Shown here one piece after another: positions 18,211-27,045 of a stretch of 64,000 bases of DNA. How positions within the stretch are numbered: the first letter of the stretch is position 1; each line of letters begins with the position of its first letter. The DNA is from Planctomycetaceae bacterium (GTDB taxonomy: Bacteria > Planctomycetota > Planctomycetia > Planctomycetales > Planctomycetaceae). The stretch covers positions 119,051-183,050 of the forward strand of contig JAKFUG010000002.1 of NCBI GenBank assembly GCA_021732785.1, read 5' to 3'. A model generated the notes under the pieces. That model had not been told where the DNA came from. It saw only the letters and a list, made by a program, of their open reading frames with translations, and did not search any database. The translations under genes were made by a program, and so were the position numbers.

Positions 18211-18951
18211 ATGGCGGCGGAGAAAGGCGAGGGATTGATCCTGCGGGTCACGGATTACAGCGAGACGAGTCGCATTGTCGTGCTGCTAACTCGTGAGCAT
18301 GGACGCATTTCCGCGCTGGCGAAGGGCGGGCGGCGGCTCAAGGGACCGTTCGAGTCTGCTCTTGACCTCCTCGCGCACTGTCAGATAGTGTTCCTCCGCA
18401 AATCAAGTTCCGGTCTCGACCTTCTCACCGAAGCCAAACTCGTCGGTCGGTTCAAACCGCCCGAGAAGGATTTGGTGGGATTGTACGCGGGGTATTACCT
18501 CGCGGAATTGCTGCTGGGACTGACCGAGGATTATGACCCGCATCCGGAATTGTTCGACGCCGCCGTGGAAGCCCTGCATGATTTTCAGCAGAGCGACCTG
18601 GTCCGCCGGGCAATTTTGCGATTCGAGCTGGTGATCCTGCGAGAAATTGGACAATTACCGGACTTCGAGAGTTGTGCGGCGTGCGGCTGCGAACTGGTCG
18701 AAGGTCGGACGTTTGGATTTTGGGTCTCACAGGGGGGGCTGATCTGCCCGGACTGCCAACGGGAAGAATACAGCCAAATCGCGATTCATGCGGGAACGGC
18801 CGCAGCGTTGCGAAAGCTGGCGAGTGAGGGGGACGGATGGCGACGGCTGGTGCTGTCGCCGCAACAGTACAAGGAGATGAAGCAGGTCACGACGGCGTCG
18901 ATTTCCCATGCGTTGGGACGCCGGCCGAAAATGCTCAGTTATCTCTCGTAA
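18211..18951 (+). CDS. recO: DNA repair protein RecO
   Basis: Mediator of RecFOR homologous recombination that helps load RecA on SSB-coated DNA. The N-terminal OB-fold reads GLILRVTDYSETSRIVVLLT then GRISALAKGGRR. The C-terminal part contains a zinc site CAACGC...CPDC, as in most bacterial RecO. The start at 18211 gives 246 residues, a normal length; the longer frame from 18091 adds 40 residues of no recognisable character. The ribosome site is weak. Lipoprotein genes follow after 67 bp on the same strand. Confidence 0.9.
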   Translation: MAAEKGEGLILRVTDYSETSRIVVLLTREHGRISALAKGGRRLKGPFESALDLLAHCQIVFLRKSSSGLDLLTEAKLVGRFKPPEKDLVGLYAGYYLAELLLGLTEDYDPHPELFDAAVEALHDFQQSDLVRRAILRFELVILREIGQLPDFESCAACGCELVEGRTFGFWVSQGGLICPDCQREEYSQIAIHAGTAAALRKLASEGDGWRRLVLSPQQYKEMKQVTTASISHALGRRPKMLSYLS

Positions 18952-19018
18952 CCGGTGGATGGATTCGACCGGTTTCCCCCAGAGGCCCGCGCTGCATAAG
19001 CGGCGATGAAAGTCACGG

Positions 19019-20647
19019 ATGACGCCCCCTCCTAAATCGACGTGGTCCTGCACTGCCCGCCGCGTTTTCGTCGGCGGATGGCTGGCGTTGCTGCTCTCCG
19101 GCTGCGTCACGCCGTGGGAACGCTCGGCGTTGCTGAAGAATCGTCAGGACAACATCGACAACATCCACGGCCCCACCGAACGGCGGCTGCTCGGTTCGTT
19201 GTGGGAAAAGAAGAAAGACGAGATCGAAGCCAGCAACGGTTCGCTGAAACCAATCCCCGGGACGGAAGAATACACGGCGGCGGAAGATCTCTACAAAGAC
19301 GAGAAATACGCGGTTGCCCAGGCGTCGTTCAAAAAGGTTGCCAAGAAGTACAAGAAGAGCGAGATCCGCGAGGACGCCCTCTTCATGGAAGGCGAGTCGG
19401 CATACCAGCTCGGCAACTTCTACGAAGCCGAGAACTCTTACGCCAAGCTGCTGCGCGATTATCCCTCGACACGGCATCTCGACGACGTCTCGAAGCGGCT
19501 CTTCGAAATCGCGCGCCAATGGCTCGATTTCCCGAAGGTCGCGGAAGTCGGTGAAATTCAACAGGCGAATTACGACGATTTCGGAAACCGCTTGCCCGCG
19601 GAAAAGCCGCCGGAAAAATCGCGTTCGCCGGTTTGGGTGCCCAACTTCACCGATAAATCGAAGCCGTGGTTTGATACCGAAGGCAACGGCGTCGGCTGCC
19701 TGCGGTTGATCTGGCTCAACGATCCCACCGGTCCGCTCGCCGATGACGCGCTCATGCTCGCCGCGAGCCATTACGCTCGCCGCAACAACTTCGTCGAAGC
19801 GGACCGCCACTTCACTCTGCTACGGGAAGAGTACCCGAACAGCCCGCACGTGCAGAATGCGTTCGTGCTTGGTTCGCATGTGAAGCTGATGTCGTATCAG
19901 GGCTCGCATTACGATGGCAAAACTCTCGAAGATGCCGAAAACCTGAAGAAAAGCATCTTGCGACTGTATCCCGATTCGTCGGACAGCAAGCGGGTTCAGG
20001 ACGAACTGGCCCGCATGGAAGAGGCCAAGGCCGATCGCGAATGGGAACTGGTGGTCTTCTACGAACGGAAGAACAACAAGCGCGCTCAGGCGGTGTATTG
20101 CCATCTGGTGATCGACCGATTCCCGCAAACGCAAGCGGCACTCCGAGCCAAACAGCGATTGCAGGAACTCGGCCCGGCGTATGCGTCCGGCCAGCGATTG
20201 CTGACCTCGCAGCCCGATCCGAAACGCGAATGGTGGGACATGCGGAATGCCCGCGATGTCAACCCGCTGCCGAAGCCCGCTGCACCGCCGGCAAAAGCCA
20301 CTGCCGAAATACCAACGGAAGAGAAGGCATCGGCTCCGCCGCGCCGCTTGTTTGGCGTGTTCGGACGCGGATCGAATGGGGAAGCACCGATCGACGACAG
20401 CGACGCCAAGCCCATCGAAGAAGCGGAAGACCCGCCACGACGGGGCTGGTTCGGACGCCCGCAGCCGATGCCCCCGGAATCGCCCGGTGATGCCGAATCC
20501 CGCGAGACGTTGATCAATGGGGAAGAAAACGCGAACCGTGGCGGCTTCTTCAACCGCTTCTCACGTCCGAAACAATTGAAGTCGGAAGACATCGAGACAG
20601 AAGACGCCCCGATTGAACCTGGCATGTCGGGCCAATCGCGGCTGTAA
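19019..20647 (+). CDS. BamD-like TPR outer-membrane lipoprotein
   Basis: Lipoprotein of 542 residues with lipobox LLLSGC (cysteine about residue 29). Tetratricopeptide-like repeats follow: YTAAEDLYKDEKYAVAQASF, FMEGESAYQLGNFYEAEN, then HYARRNNFVEADRHFTLL and AVYCHLVIDRFPQTQAALRA. This arrangement resembles BamD/YfiO, the lipoprotein that helps insert outer-membrane proteins. It differs in a long proline- and glutamate-rich tail (about residues 410-542) with two similar R-F/W-G-x-F/R segments. It is followed nine bases later by the LptE-like gene, so the two are likely co-transcribed. BamD itself is an inference. Confidence 0.8.
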   Translation: MTPPPKSTWSCTARRVFVGGWLALLLSGCVTPWERSALLKNRQDNIDNIHGPTERRLLGSLWEKKKDEIEASNGSLKPIPGTEEYTAAEDLYKDEKYAVAQASFKKVAKKYKKSEIREDALFMEGESAYQLGNFYEAENSYAKLLRDYPSTRHLDDVSKRLFEIARQWLDFPKVAEVGEIQQANYDDFGNRLPAEKPPEKSRSPVWVPNFTDKSKPWFDTEGNGVGCLRLIWLNDPTGPLADDALMLAASHYARRNNFVEADRHFTLLREEYPNSPHVQNAFVLGSHVKLMSYQGSHYDGKTLEDAENLKKSILRLYPDSSDSKRVQDELARMEEAKADREWELVVFYERKNNKRAQAVYCHLVIDRFPQTQAALRAKQRLQELGPAYASGQRLLTSQPDPKREWWDMRNARDVNPLPKPAAPPAKATAEIPTEEKASAPPRRLFGVFGRGSNGEAPIDDSDAKPIEEAEDPPRRGWFGRPQPMPPESPGDAESRETLINGEENANRGGFFNRFSRPKQLKSEDIETEDAPIEPGMSGQSRL

Positions 20648-20656
20648 CGGAGTTCT

Positions 20657-21232
20657 TTGAGAGCAACGGTGGTTCAGACCGTGACAGATCGAAGCCGGCA
20701 ACGTTTCCTCTCATCGGGAAGCGGGCGCTCGCGGTCTGTCATCATGTTGCTCGCCGTGCTTCTGAGCGGCTGCGGCTATCGCGCGGGGAATGTCTACGGC
20801 CCCGAAGTCCGCACGGTTGATGTCCCCATCTTTCAGAACGATACGTTCCGCCGGGGGATTGAATATCAGGTGACCGAAGCGGTTCATCGCGAGATTCAAA
20901 CGCACACGCCGTTCCGTCTCGCCAAGGGGCGTGAAGCCGACACTCGACTCACCGGCCGGATTGTCGAAGTCCGCAAGAACGTCCTCGGCGAAAACAAGTA
21001 CGACGACCCGCGCGAGTTGCAGCTTTCGCTGATGGTGCGCGTGACGTGGGAAGACTTGCGATCGGGGCAAGTGCTCTCTTCGCAGGAAGTCCCGTTGCAG
21101 CCGCAATCGCTCCCGACGGTTGGTCAGGCCGAGTTCGCTCCGGAAATCGGGCAGTCGCTCGCCACGGCGACGCAGGAGGCCACCGAACGCCTCGCCCGGC
21201 AGATCGTCCACATGATGGAAACGCCGTGGTGA
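20657..21232 (+). CDS. LptE-like LPS-assembly lipoprotein
   Basis: Product of up to 191 residues with lipobox LLSGC followed by GYRAG. This GY opening and the later QVTEAVHREIQ and ADTRLTGRIVEVRKNVLGEN segments match the LptE/RlpB type, the plug of the LptD translocon that delivers LPS to the outer leaflet. The TTG at 20657 has GGAG four bases ahead; GTG codons 12 or more bases downstream are alternatives. It follows the BamD-like gene by nine bases, which fits a shared envelope-biogenesis role. Confidence 0.8.
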   Translation: MRATVVQTVTDRSRQRFLSSGSGRSRSVIMLLAVLLSGCGYRAGNVYGPEVRTVDVPIFQNDTFRRGIEYQVTEAVHREIQTHTPFRLAKGREADTRLTGRIVEVRKNVLGENKYDDPRELQLSLMVRVTWEDLRSGQVLSSQEVPLQPQSLPTVGQAEFAPEIGQSLATATQEATERLARQIVHMMETPW

Positions 21233-21236
21233 GAGA

Positions 21237-21322
21237 GGCGGAAAGCTGAGAGCTAAAAGCGGAAAGCCTGAGAAAAAAAGCTCTTCCTCAGGCTTTCCGC
21301 TTTTAGCTCTCAGCTTTCCGCC
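21237..21322. terminator. Perfect 36-bp inverted repeat, bidirectional terminator candidate
   Basis: Positions 21237-21272 are the exact reverse complement of 21287-21322, with a 14-base A-rich loop. It lies between the convergent ends of the LptE-like and cbiX genes. GCGGAAAGC occurs twice in each arm, suggesting the arm is itself an internal duplication. No mismatch exists in the stem, which is exceptional for a terminator. Confidence 0.8.
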
Positions 21323-21698
21323 CTTCCTGCAACCGACTCAACACGATCTGCGTCATCAGCGGATGCAATCCCAAGGGCGGGCAGAGACGGAACTGCACAT
21401 GGGGAAACTCGGCCGCGAGCGCTTGCCGCGCCGCTTCCAGGTCCTGCACGACATGCACGCCTGCGGAGAGAAAGTACGGCAGCATCAACACGCGCGTGGC
21501 CCCCTGCCGCACGCACTCGCGGCCCCCTTCATCAATCGTGGGCGTTGTCAGTTCGAGGTATGACACTTCCACAATCGCATACCCGCCAGTCGTCCTGACT
21601 TGCTCGGCGAGTTGCTGCAAATCGGCGTTGGCTTCGGGGCGACGGCTGCCGTGCGCAATGAGCAGCACGGCGGCGTGGTAATCATGAGTGCGGTTCAT
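21303..21698 (-). CDS. CbiX/SirB-type sirohydrochlorin chelatase
   Basis: Single-domain chelatase of 131 residues that would insert Co or Fe into sirohydrochlorin for cobalamin or siroheme. The signature is LLIAHGSRRPEAN at the N-terminus with the metal-binding histidine. MLPYFLSAGVHVVQDL holds the second histidine. The start ATG at 21698 puts HGS at the usual position; frames open farther upstream give a nonsense extension. The gene's stop lies inside the right arm of the 36-bp inverted repeat. No other cobalamin or siroheme gene is in the window. Confidence 0.85.
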   Translation of the reverse strand: MNRTHDYHAAVLLIAHGSRRPEANADLQQLAEQVRTTGGYAIVEVSYLELTTPTIDEGGRECVRQGATRVLMLPYFLSAGVHVVQDLEAARQALAAEFPHVQFRLCPPLGLHPLMTQIVLSRLQEGRKAES

Positions 21699-21724
21699 CG
21701 TTCTTGTCTTTGCGCTGAGTCGAA

Positions 21725-21754
21725 GAGACCCAGCCATCGGAATGGCTGGGCTTC
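21725..21754. repeat. Dispersed hairpin element, copy 2
   Basis: CCCAGCCAT and ATGGCTGGG enclose loop cgga. It is identical to 6897-6926 outside three bases in each stem arm (GCC/GGC here, AGG/CCC there). It sits in the divergent region between cbiX and the kinase gene. Confidence 0.6.
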
Positions 21755-21871
21755 CAAAGGCGTGCAATTTGTGGGCGATGACATCGACGGCGTGGAGTCG
21801 GAGCTTTATTGTGGCACGAGCGTCGTAATTGGCGAGGGCGGGCCGCTCTTTTTCTTCCGGATTGTATCGAC

Positions 21872-23524
21872 ATGGACCGCCAGACACTCGGGCCGTACGC
21901 CTTGCTGGAAGAGATCGGTGCCGGCGGAATGGGGAACGTTTACCTCGGTCGTCATCGCGATACGGGGGAACTCGCCGCGGTGAAAGTCCTGCCCCCCACG
22001 CTAGCCCGCGAGGAAGGCTTCGTGATGCGATTTACTCGCGAAGCCGAAGCTCTGAAAGCGCTCACGAATCCGCACGTCGTCCGTTTGCTCGACAGCGGTG
22101 TCGATGACGGAACGTACTTCTTCGCGATGGAATATGTCGCCGGAGAAACGCTGGCCGACTTGTTGAAGCGAGAACATCGACTGCCATGGCAGCAGGCGTT
22201 CGAGATCGCCACGCAATTATCGGCGGCGTTGAAATCCGCGCACGATGCGGGGATTATCCACCGCGATCTCAAGCCGTCGAATGTGCTCTTGTCGAAAGAA
22301 GGACAGGTCAAATTAACCGATTTCGGTGTCGCGCAACTCTTCGCCGCCGAACGGCTCACCATCACCGGCGGCGTGATCGGCACCGCGGAATATATGTCCC
22401 CCGAGCAAGCCCAGGGACAGCGTGCCACGAAACGGAGCGACCTGTATTCATTGGGAGCACTCCTGTATGCCATGCTCACCGGACGCCCGCCGTTTACCGG
22501 TCCGACGGCGATGGACGTGATGCACAAACAGCGTTACGGCCAGTTCGATAAACCCAGCCGTTATGTCCCGGAACTCCCGCCGGCCGTCGATCTGATCATT
22601 GACGATCTCTTGAAAAAATCGCCGGACGATCGCCCTCCGGATGCCTTTGTGGTGTCGCGACGGCTGCAAGAAGTGGTGCGAAAATTCTCGGCCGTCCGCG
22701 ATGACGACGCCACTCCCCCGGACGGAGCGTTCGATTCGGCAGCGCATGCGGGAGGCCCCGGTGCGGCGACCTTCATGCGGGACCTCGTGCGTGCGGAAGT
22801 CATCCGCAGTAACGAGCCGAGCTGGTTTCAGCGCATCATGAACAACACGTTCGTACTGCTGGGCTTGCTGGTAGGATTGATCGCGTTCGTCTTTTGGATG
22901 GCCTTCGCACCGGGGACACCCGAACGGAACATTGCCGAGGCAAAACGCATTCTCAGCGAACCCGCGGGACCGGAATGGATACGTGCCCGTGATGAATTGC
23001 TGGAGCCGCTGGTGTTTAATGACCGCTTCGACAAATTGCCGCAGGAACAACGCTCGGCATTGTATGCGAAGGTCGAACCGCTGCTGCTGGAGATTGGTGT
23101 CTACGAACTCGAACAGTCGCTGATCTCACCCCGACGGCGGGAACGACGGGGACCGAGTCCGCGGGAACCGGTGCGTCAACTGACAGAAATCCGTCGGTTA
23201 TGGGTGGAAGGCGACCTGACTCGGGCGGAGACTCGGCTGTCCGCCTTTATCACGATGACACAGGCCGGCGGTGCATCCGCAGTAGAATTGGCCTTGGCTC
23301 AGCGCTGGCAGGAACAGATTAACGAAGAGCGCACAGTGGGCGAATCACAACGCCAGAAGTATGTCCGCGAACTTATTGAAGTTGCGCAGGCCAATCCCTC
23401 GAAGACATGGCCGACGATCCGGGCCATCATCGTGCTCTACGGGCAAGACCCGGCGCTGACGGACGAACTCGCCGAAGCGCAGCGGTGGCTCGATGGCATG
23501 AAACCGCCGACTGAGGCACCATAG
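21872..23524 (+). CDS. Membrane-anchored Ser/Thr protein kinase
   Basis: Hanks-type kinase of 550 residues. The kinase domain spans about residues 8-270 with glycine loop GAGGMGNVY, AVKVL lysine, HRDLKPSN (about 130-137), DFG (about 150) and SPEQAQG. A single transmembrane helix lies at about 324-346 (VLLGLLVGLIAFVFWMAF). The C-terminal 200 residues are extracytoplasmic, helical and arginine-rich with no named domain. ATG at 21872 is preferred because it starts just before the kinase fold. It converges on the nudix gene with only five bases between stops. Confidence 0.92.
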   Translation: MDRQTLGPYALLEEIGAGGMGNVYLGRHRDTGELAAVKVLPPTLAREEGFVMRFTREAEALKALTNPHVVRLLDSGVDDGTYFFAMEYVAGETLADLLKREHRLPWQQAFEIATQLSAALKSAHDAGIIHRDLKPSNVLLSKEGQVKLTDFGVAQLFAAERLTITGGVIGTAEYMSPEQAQGQRATKRSDLYSLGALLYAMLTGRPPFTGPTAMDVMHKQRYGQFDKPSRYVPELPPAVDLIIDDLLKKSPDDRPPDAFVVSRRLQEVVRKFSAVRDDDATPPDGAFDSAAHAGGPGAATFMRDLVRAEVIRSNEPSWFQRIMNNTFVLLGLLVGLIAFVFWMAFAPGTPERNIAEAKRILSEPAGPEWIRARDELLEPLVFNDRFDKLPQEQRSALYAKVEPLLLEIGVYELEQSLISPRRRERRGPSPREPVRQLTEIRRLWVEGDLTRAETRLSAFITMTQAGGASAVELALAQRWQEQINEERTVGESQRQKYVRELIEVAQANPSKTWPTIRAIIVLYGQDPALTDELAEAQRWLDGMKPPTEAP

Positions 23525-23529
23525 AGCAC

Positions 23530-23943
23530 TCACGCCTGGCAACGTTGCAGCAGCGCGGCCACTACCGCGGCATTCGCTTCCGGGAATGGCAGCGTCGGCA
23601 ACTCGGCGGCATCGGCCCAGCGGAAGTTCCCAAGGAGTACCGTCCCGATGGGTTCATCCACCGGGCGGCACATCCAGAAATGAATCTCCACGACGCCGTG
23701 CGGATAACGATGTGTCCGCGTTTCCAGACATTCCACGGCACTCACCGCGAGACCGGTTTCTTCCAGGCATTCGCGCTCGGCACACGCCGCCGGGAATTCA
23801 CCGGGACTGCATTTTCCGCCCGGAAATTCGGCCGCACCGGCGAGCGGGACACCTTCAGGACGCACGCCCACAAGGAAGCGCCCCGCCCGTTCAACGATAG
23901 CGATCCCGACGCGCGTGACGGATTCGGCACTCATGGATGACAA
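23530..23943 (-). CDS. NUDIX hydrolase (MutT-like)
   Basis: Protein of 137 residues with a complete Nudix box: GGKCSPGEFPAACAERECLE then ETGL, matching Gx5Ex7REUxEExGU, where the glutamates bind Mg. The first part, RVGIAIVERAGRFLVGVRP, is close to MutT-type enzymes that sanitise oxidised nucleotides. It starts seven bases after fabI on the same strand, so the two are probably one operon. The substrate cannot be told from sequence. Confidence 0.88.
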   Translation of the reverse strand: MSSMSAESVTRVGIAIVERAGRFLVGVRPEGVPLAGAAEFPGGKCSPGEFPAACAERECLEETGLAVSAVECLETRTHRYPHGVVEIHFWMCRPVDEPIGTVLLGNFRWADAAELPTLPFPEANAAVVAALLQRCQA

Positions 23944-23949
23944 CGCGCC

Positions 23950-24759
23950 TCAACCAAACTTGGCATCGGCCGGCGGCGCACCCATCACATGGTAACCGGA
24001 GTCGACATGCAGCGTCTCGCCCGTTACGCCGGTCGACATATCGCTGAGCAGGTAAAGCGCCGACTTGCCGACTTCGGCCTGATCGACATTCCGCCGCATG
24101 GGTGCCATCGCGTCATACATGTTCAGCATGACGTCGAAGTCTTTGACCGCGGACGAACTCAACGTCCGAATGGGTCCGGCACTCAGCGCATTGACGCGGA
24201 TCTTGCTAGTCCCCAGTTCGTGCGCGAGATATGTGGTGGCCGATTCGAGCGCCGCCTTGCACAAGCCCATCACGTTGTAACCGGGGATGACGCGTTCGCC
24301 GCCGAGATAGGTCAGCGTGATGATGCTGCCGCCATCGGGCATCAGATCTTTGGCCCGCTTGCAGACCGCCATCAGGCTGTACACGCTGATGTCCATCGAC
24401 GTTTTGAAGCCTTCACGGCTGACGCCATAGACCGGCCCCTTCAAGTCTTCAATCGGGGCATAAGCGACCGAATGGACGACGAAATCGATGGTGCCGAAGG
24501 TTTCTTTCACCTTCTCAAAAGTGCGATCCAGGTCGGCGTCATCCTGCACATTACACGGGACAACCAGCTTCGCGCCGATTGGGTCGACGAGTTTGCGGAC
24601 GCGGCGTTCCATCTTGGGATTTGCGGGGTCCTTATCCGGCAGATGCGTGAACCCCAGTTGAGCACCCTGGCGATGCAATTCCTCCGTGATGCCCCAGGCG
24701 ATCGAATAGTCGTTCGCAATCCCGAACACCAGCCCCTTTTTTCCGTCCATCAAGCCCAT
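23950..24759 (-). CDS. fabI: Enoyl-[acyl-carrier-protein] reductase (NADH)
   Basis: Short-chain dehydrogenase that reduces the enoyl-ACP double bond in each fatty-acid elongation round. [20 protein letters not shown] is the FabI nucleotide-binding N-terminus. YNVMGLCK contains the catalytic Tyr and Lys in FabI spacing (Y-x6-K). [13 protein letters not shown] is the substrate loop. ATG at 24759 has AAGGA seven bases upstream and gives 269 residues; an in-frame ATG 15 bases earlier is an alternative. It is co-directional with the nudix gene. Confidence 0.95.
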   Translation of the reverse strand: MGLMDGKKGLVFGIANDYSIAWGITEELHRQGAQLGFTHLPDKDPANPKMERRVRKLVDPIGAKLVVPCNVQDDADLDRTFEKVKETFGTIDFVVHSVAYAPIEDLKGPVYGVSREGFKTSMDISVYSLMAVCKRAKDLMPDGGSIITLTYLGGERVIPGYNVMGLCKAALESATTYLAHELGTSKIRVNALSAGPIRTLSSSAVKDFDVMLNMYDAMAPMRRNVDQAEVGKSALYLLSDMSTGVTGETLHVDSGYHVMGAPPADAKFG

Positions 24760-24915
24760 GACCACATCCTTCATCGCCGCTTCGGGTGAATGTCCTGCCG
24801 CGTGGCAGACGGCTCCACAATACATGGGAAGTCTCCGAGCGGCAACCGGGATGTCCTCCGGTGGATGCAACGGGGGAGAGGAAACCGGCATTGGAGGGGC
24901 ATGTGGGGTGCCAAC

Positions 24916-24945
24916 GAAAAAAGAGCCGGGAGTATTTCTCCCGGC
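24916..24945 (-). terminator. Intrinsic terminator after DUF1559 gene A
   Basis: GCCGGGAG (24925-24932) and CTCCCGGC (24938-24945) enclose loop tattt. On the minus strand the stem is followed by TCTTTTTT, so it should end transcription from the DUF1559 gene at 24982-26028 before fabI. Confidence 0.85.
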
Positions 24946-24981
24946 CCCTCTTTAGGTGTGTTTCAAGCGGACGACTGTTGG

Positions 24982-26028
24982 CTAGAATTCACCGACCGGT
25001 TGACCGTCGTTGCGCACGCACAACTTAGCTAGCGTGGTGGTGGTGAAGCCCTGCGGATACGGGGCCTGCGTGACGGTTAGCTTGACGTAGTCGATGTTCT
25101 CGCTGATGAATCGCACGGCCCCATCGCACATGAGGAAGTGGACGCCGCCGACGTGGTTGCTGCTGAAGCTGCGACGTTGATGGACGCGATTGATGGCCGT
25201 GACATTGAGGCCATCGTAAACAATCCCGTGAGCGGCAAGGGCAGCCGTGCGGACGTTGCTGCCCGCAAGGTTCACTTCGGCGCTAAACCCGAAGACATTG
25301 GCAGCACCGATCGTCAGACCCTTGAAACGCCAGGCGCGTTCGCCGATCATCAACTGATTACTGGAGCCGTCGGTAATGTCCTTGAAATTGATCTTCGAGT
25401 TGATGAAGCCGACGCCCTGAGCGGGGCCGTATTGGGCCGCATAGACCGGTGGCGTGGTGCTGTCCGACGTTCCGGCGACTATCACGTAGTTGGACAGCGA
25501 CGTGGCGATCCGGTCAGTCCCGTTCGACGTCAGGTAGGCGTTGTACTGATTGGCGTTCTGCACGGGGTCGTCGGAAGACGCATCATCGAAGTTGTTCAAT
25601 TGCGGACCGGTATCGGACGGGCAACGGAACGCCGGGAGTCCGGTTTGCAGCGCACTCACATTGCCGTTGATCAGATTCGTTTCCAACAACACGTTGCCGA
25701 CATTCAGCCGATTGAACAACGGAGCCTGGTCGATCTGCGGCAGAATGAACGAGCCCCAACTGTACATGCTCCGTTCGACCGAGTTCGCGTTGGCCGAAGG
25801 CGGGTTCCGCATGATGAAGCTGGGCGGGAACGTGCCGTAAATGTCGTGGTAGTTGTGCGTGGCCAGACCGAATTGCTTCAAGTTGTTCTTGCACTGTGTC
25901 CGCCGAGCCGCTTCCCGCGCCTGTTGCACGGCGGGGAGGAGCAAGGCAATCAGAATCGCGATGATCGCGATGACCACCAGCAATTCAATCAAGGTAAATC
26001 CGCGACGATTCCGCTGTTCCATCACCAT
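24982..26028 (-). CDS. DUF1559 pseudopilin-like secreted protein A
   Basis: Planctomycete-specific family. The N-terminal GFTLIELLVVIAIIAILI followed by LPAVQQAREAARRTQCKNN is a type IV pilin/pseudopilin processing signal and the first conserved block. Near the C-terminus, GGVHFLMCDGAVRFIS is the conserved DUF1559 end motif. The protein has 348 residues; the ATG at 26028 has AGGA seven bases upstream. A small lipoprotein gene precedes it. The family's function is unknown; I infer an extracellular or appendage role from the pseudopilin leader. Confidence 0.92.
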   Translation of the reverse strand: MVMEQRNRRGFTLIELLVVIAIIAILIALLLPAVQQAREAARRTQCKNNLKQFGLATHNYHDIYGTFPPSFIMRNPPSANANSVERSMYSWGSFILPQIDQAPLFNRLNVGNVLLETNLINGNVSALQTGLPAFRCPSDTGPQLNNFDDASSDDPVQNANQYNAYLTSNGTDRIATSLSNYVIVAGTSDSTTPPVYAAQYGPAQGVGFINSKINFKDITDGSSNQLMIGERAWRFKGLTIGAANVFGFSAEVNLAGSNVRTAALAAHGIVYDGLNVTAINRVHQRRSFSSNHVGGVHFLMCDGAVRFISENIDYVKLTVTQAPYPQGFTTTTLAKLCVRNDGQPVGEF

Positions 26029-26174
26029 CTGGCATTCCTCGTGTCAAAGGACCGAGCGTACCGAACGCGGCACAACAATTGTCCTCGCAAGAATGATTTC
26101 GTATTGACCGATGCGTTGGACTGTGAATCCCGGATCCCGGGACGAGTACTCCAGCCGACGGTCTTAGAGCGTCA

Positions 26175-26597
26175 TCAGTCGACTGGTTTGAGATTTTTTT
26201 TCGGGTCGCCTTCCAAATTGAAATCGAACGTGTTGGAACCAGCTTTCACGTCCACTTTCAGTTCCGATTTCAGCGTGTATTTGGGATCGAGCGGTTTGGC
26301 GTCTTTCGCTCCCAACGGCCACTCGAACATCACGGTGGTTGGTCCCACTTTTGTGCCAGGCACCCGGTAGACGTACTCAAGGGTGTACCGCCCCTCCGCA
26401 TCGGTCGTGCCAGTCGCTGCGCGGCCTTCCTGCGGTTTGAACATCACAATGACACCCACCAGCGGTTCGCCGCCGAGGGTGACTTTGCCCGTGACGCGAC
26501 CCAACGGGGGGGTGTCACTCCCTCCGCCGCAGCCGGAAATGACCACGCCCAGGAGGGCGACCAGACAGAATCTCAGCACGCGCGGACGAGCGATCAT
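26175..26597 (-). CDS. Small lipoprotein with carboxypeptidase-regulatory-like domain, A
   Basis: About 140 residues: signal peptide ending VVISGCGGG (lipobox), then a beta-sandwich with RVTGKVTLGGEPLVGVIVMF and TTDAEGRYTLEY, the pattern of transthyretin-like regulatory domains. Such lipoproteins are commonly paired with DUF1559 genes in planctomycetes. It lies about 150 bp ahead of DUF1559 gene A on the same strand. ATG at 26597 gives the cleanest signal peptide; ATG at 26639 is a longer alternative, and neither has a strong ribosome site. Confidence 0.8.
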   Translation of the reverse strand: MIARPRVLRFCLVALLGVVISGCGGGSDTPPLGRVTGKVTLGGEPLVGVIVMFKPQEGRAATGTTDAEGRYTLEYVYRVPGTKVGPTTVMFEWPLGAKDAKPLDPKYTLKSELKVDVKAGSNTFDFNLEGDPKKNLKPVD

Positions 26598-27045
26598 AGT
26601 TGCGAGTTTTTCAAAGTGGGTTGGAAGCTGAGGGATCATCCGCCCAAGCGACGATCTATCGCCAAGTCAGATTCACAGCAATTGAGATACCAGCCGGGGA
26701 AGAGAACACACAATACCAAGTTTTTTCGTGGGGCTCGAGCCCTGCGAACGATCGGACCGGGGACGAACAACGGCGTTTTCGTTCGACAGAACGCAAAGGA
26801 ATGGGGAACTGAATGATGTCGGAAGACGTCCGAGGCTACGCGGGTAGAATCCAACGCAACACTCACGAGTATAGGCCGATGGTTGGGGGAAATCCACGAA
26901 GAATCGCACAAAGAATGGGCAGGGTGGTTTCCACACAACGCGCTCTTCATTGTGAGGATCGGTATGAGAATCATGAAAGAAAGAATCCGCACATTGAAAA
27001 ATCAATGCGCGGATTCTGATTTTTGCGTGTGCCGTTGAACCGGCG
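26598..27045. other. Intergenic stretch upstream of lipoprotein A
   Basis: About 450 bp without a supported gene. It holds the terminator at 26982-27017 and otherwise presumably the promoter of the lipoprotein A gene. The frames open here have no recognisable domain. Confidence 0.4.
26982..27017 (-). terminator. Intrinsic terminator after lipoprotein gene B
   Basis: AGAATCCGCACATTG (26982-26996) pairs with CAATGCGCGGATTCT (27003-27017) with one A/C mismatch and a six-base A/T loop. On the minus strand it is followed by TTCTTTC, about 30 bp after the lipoprotein stop. Confidence 0.75.
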
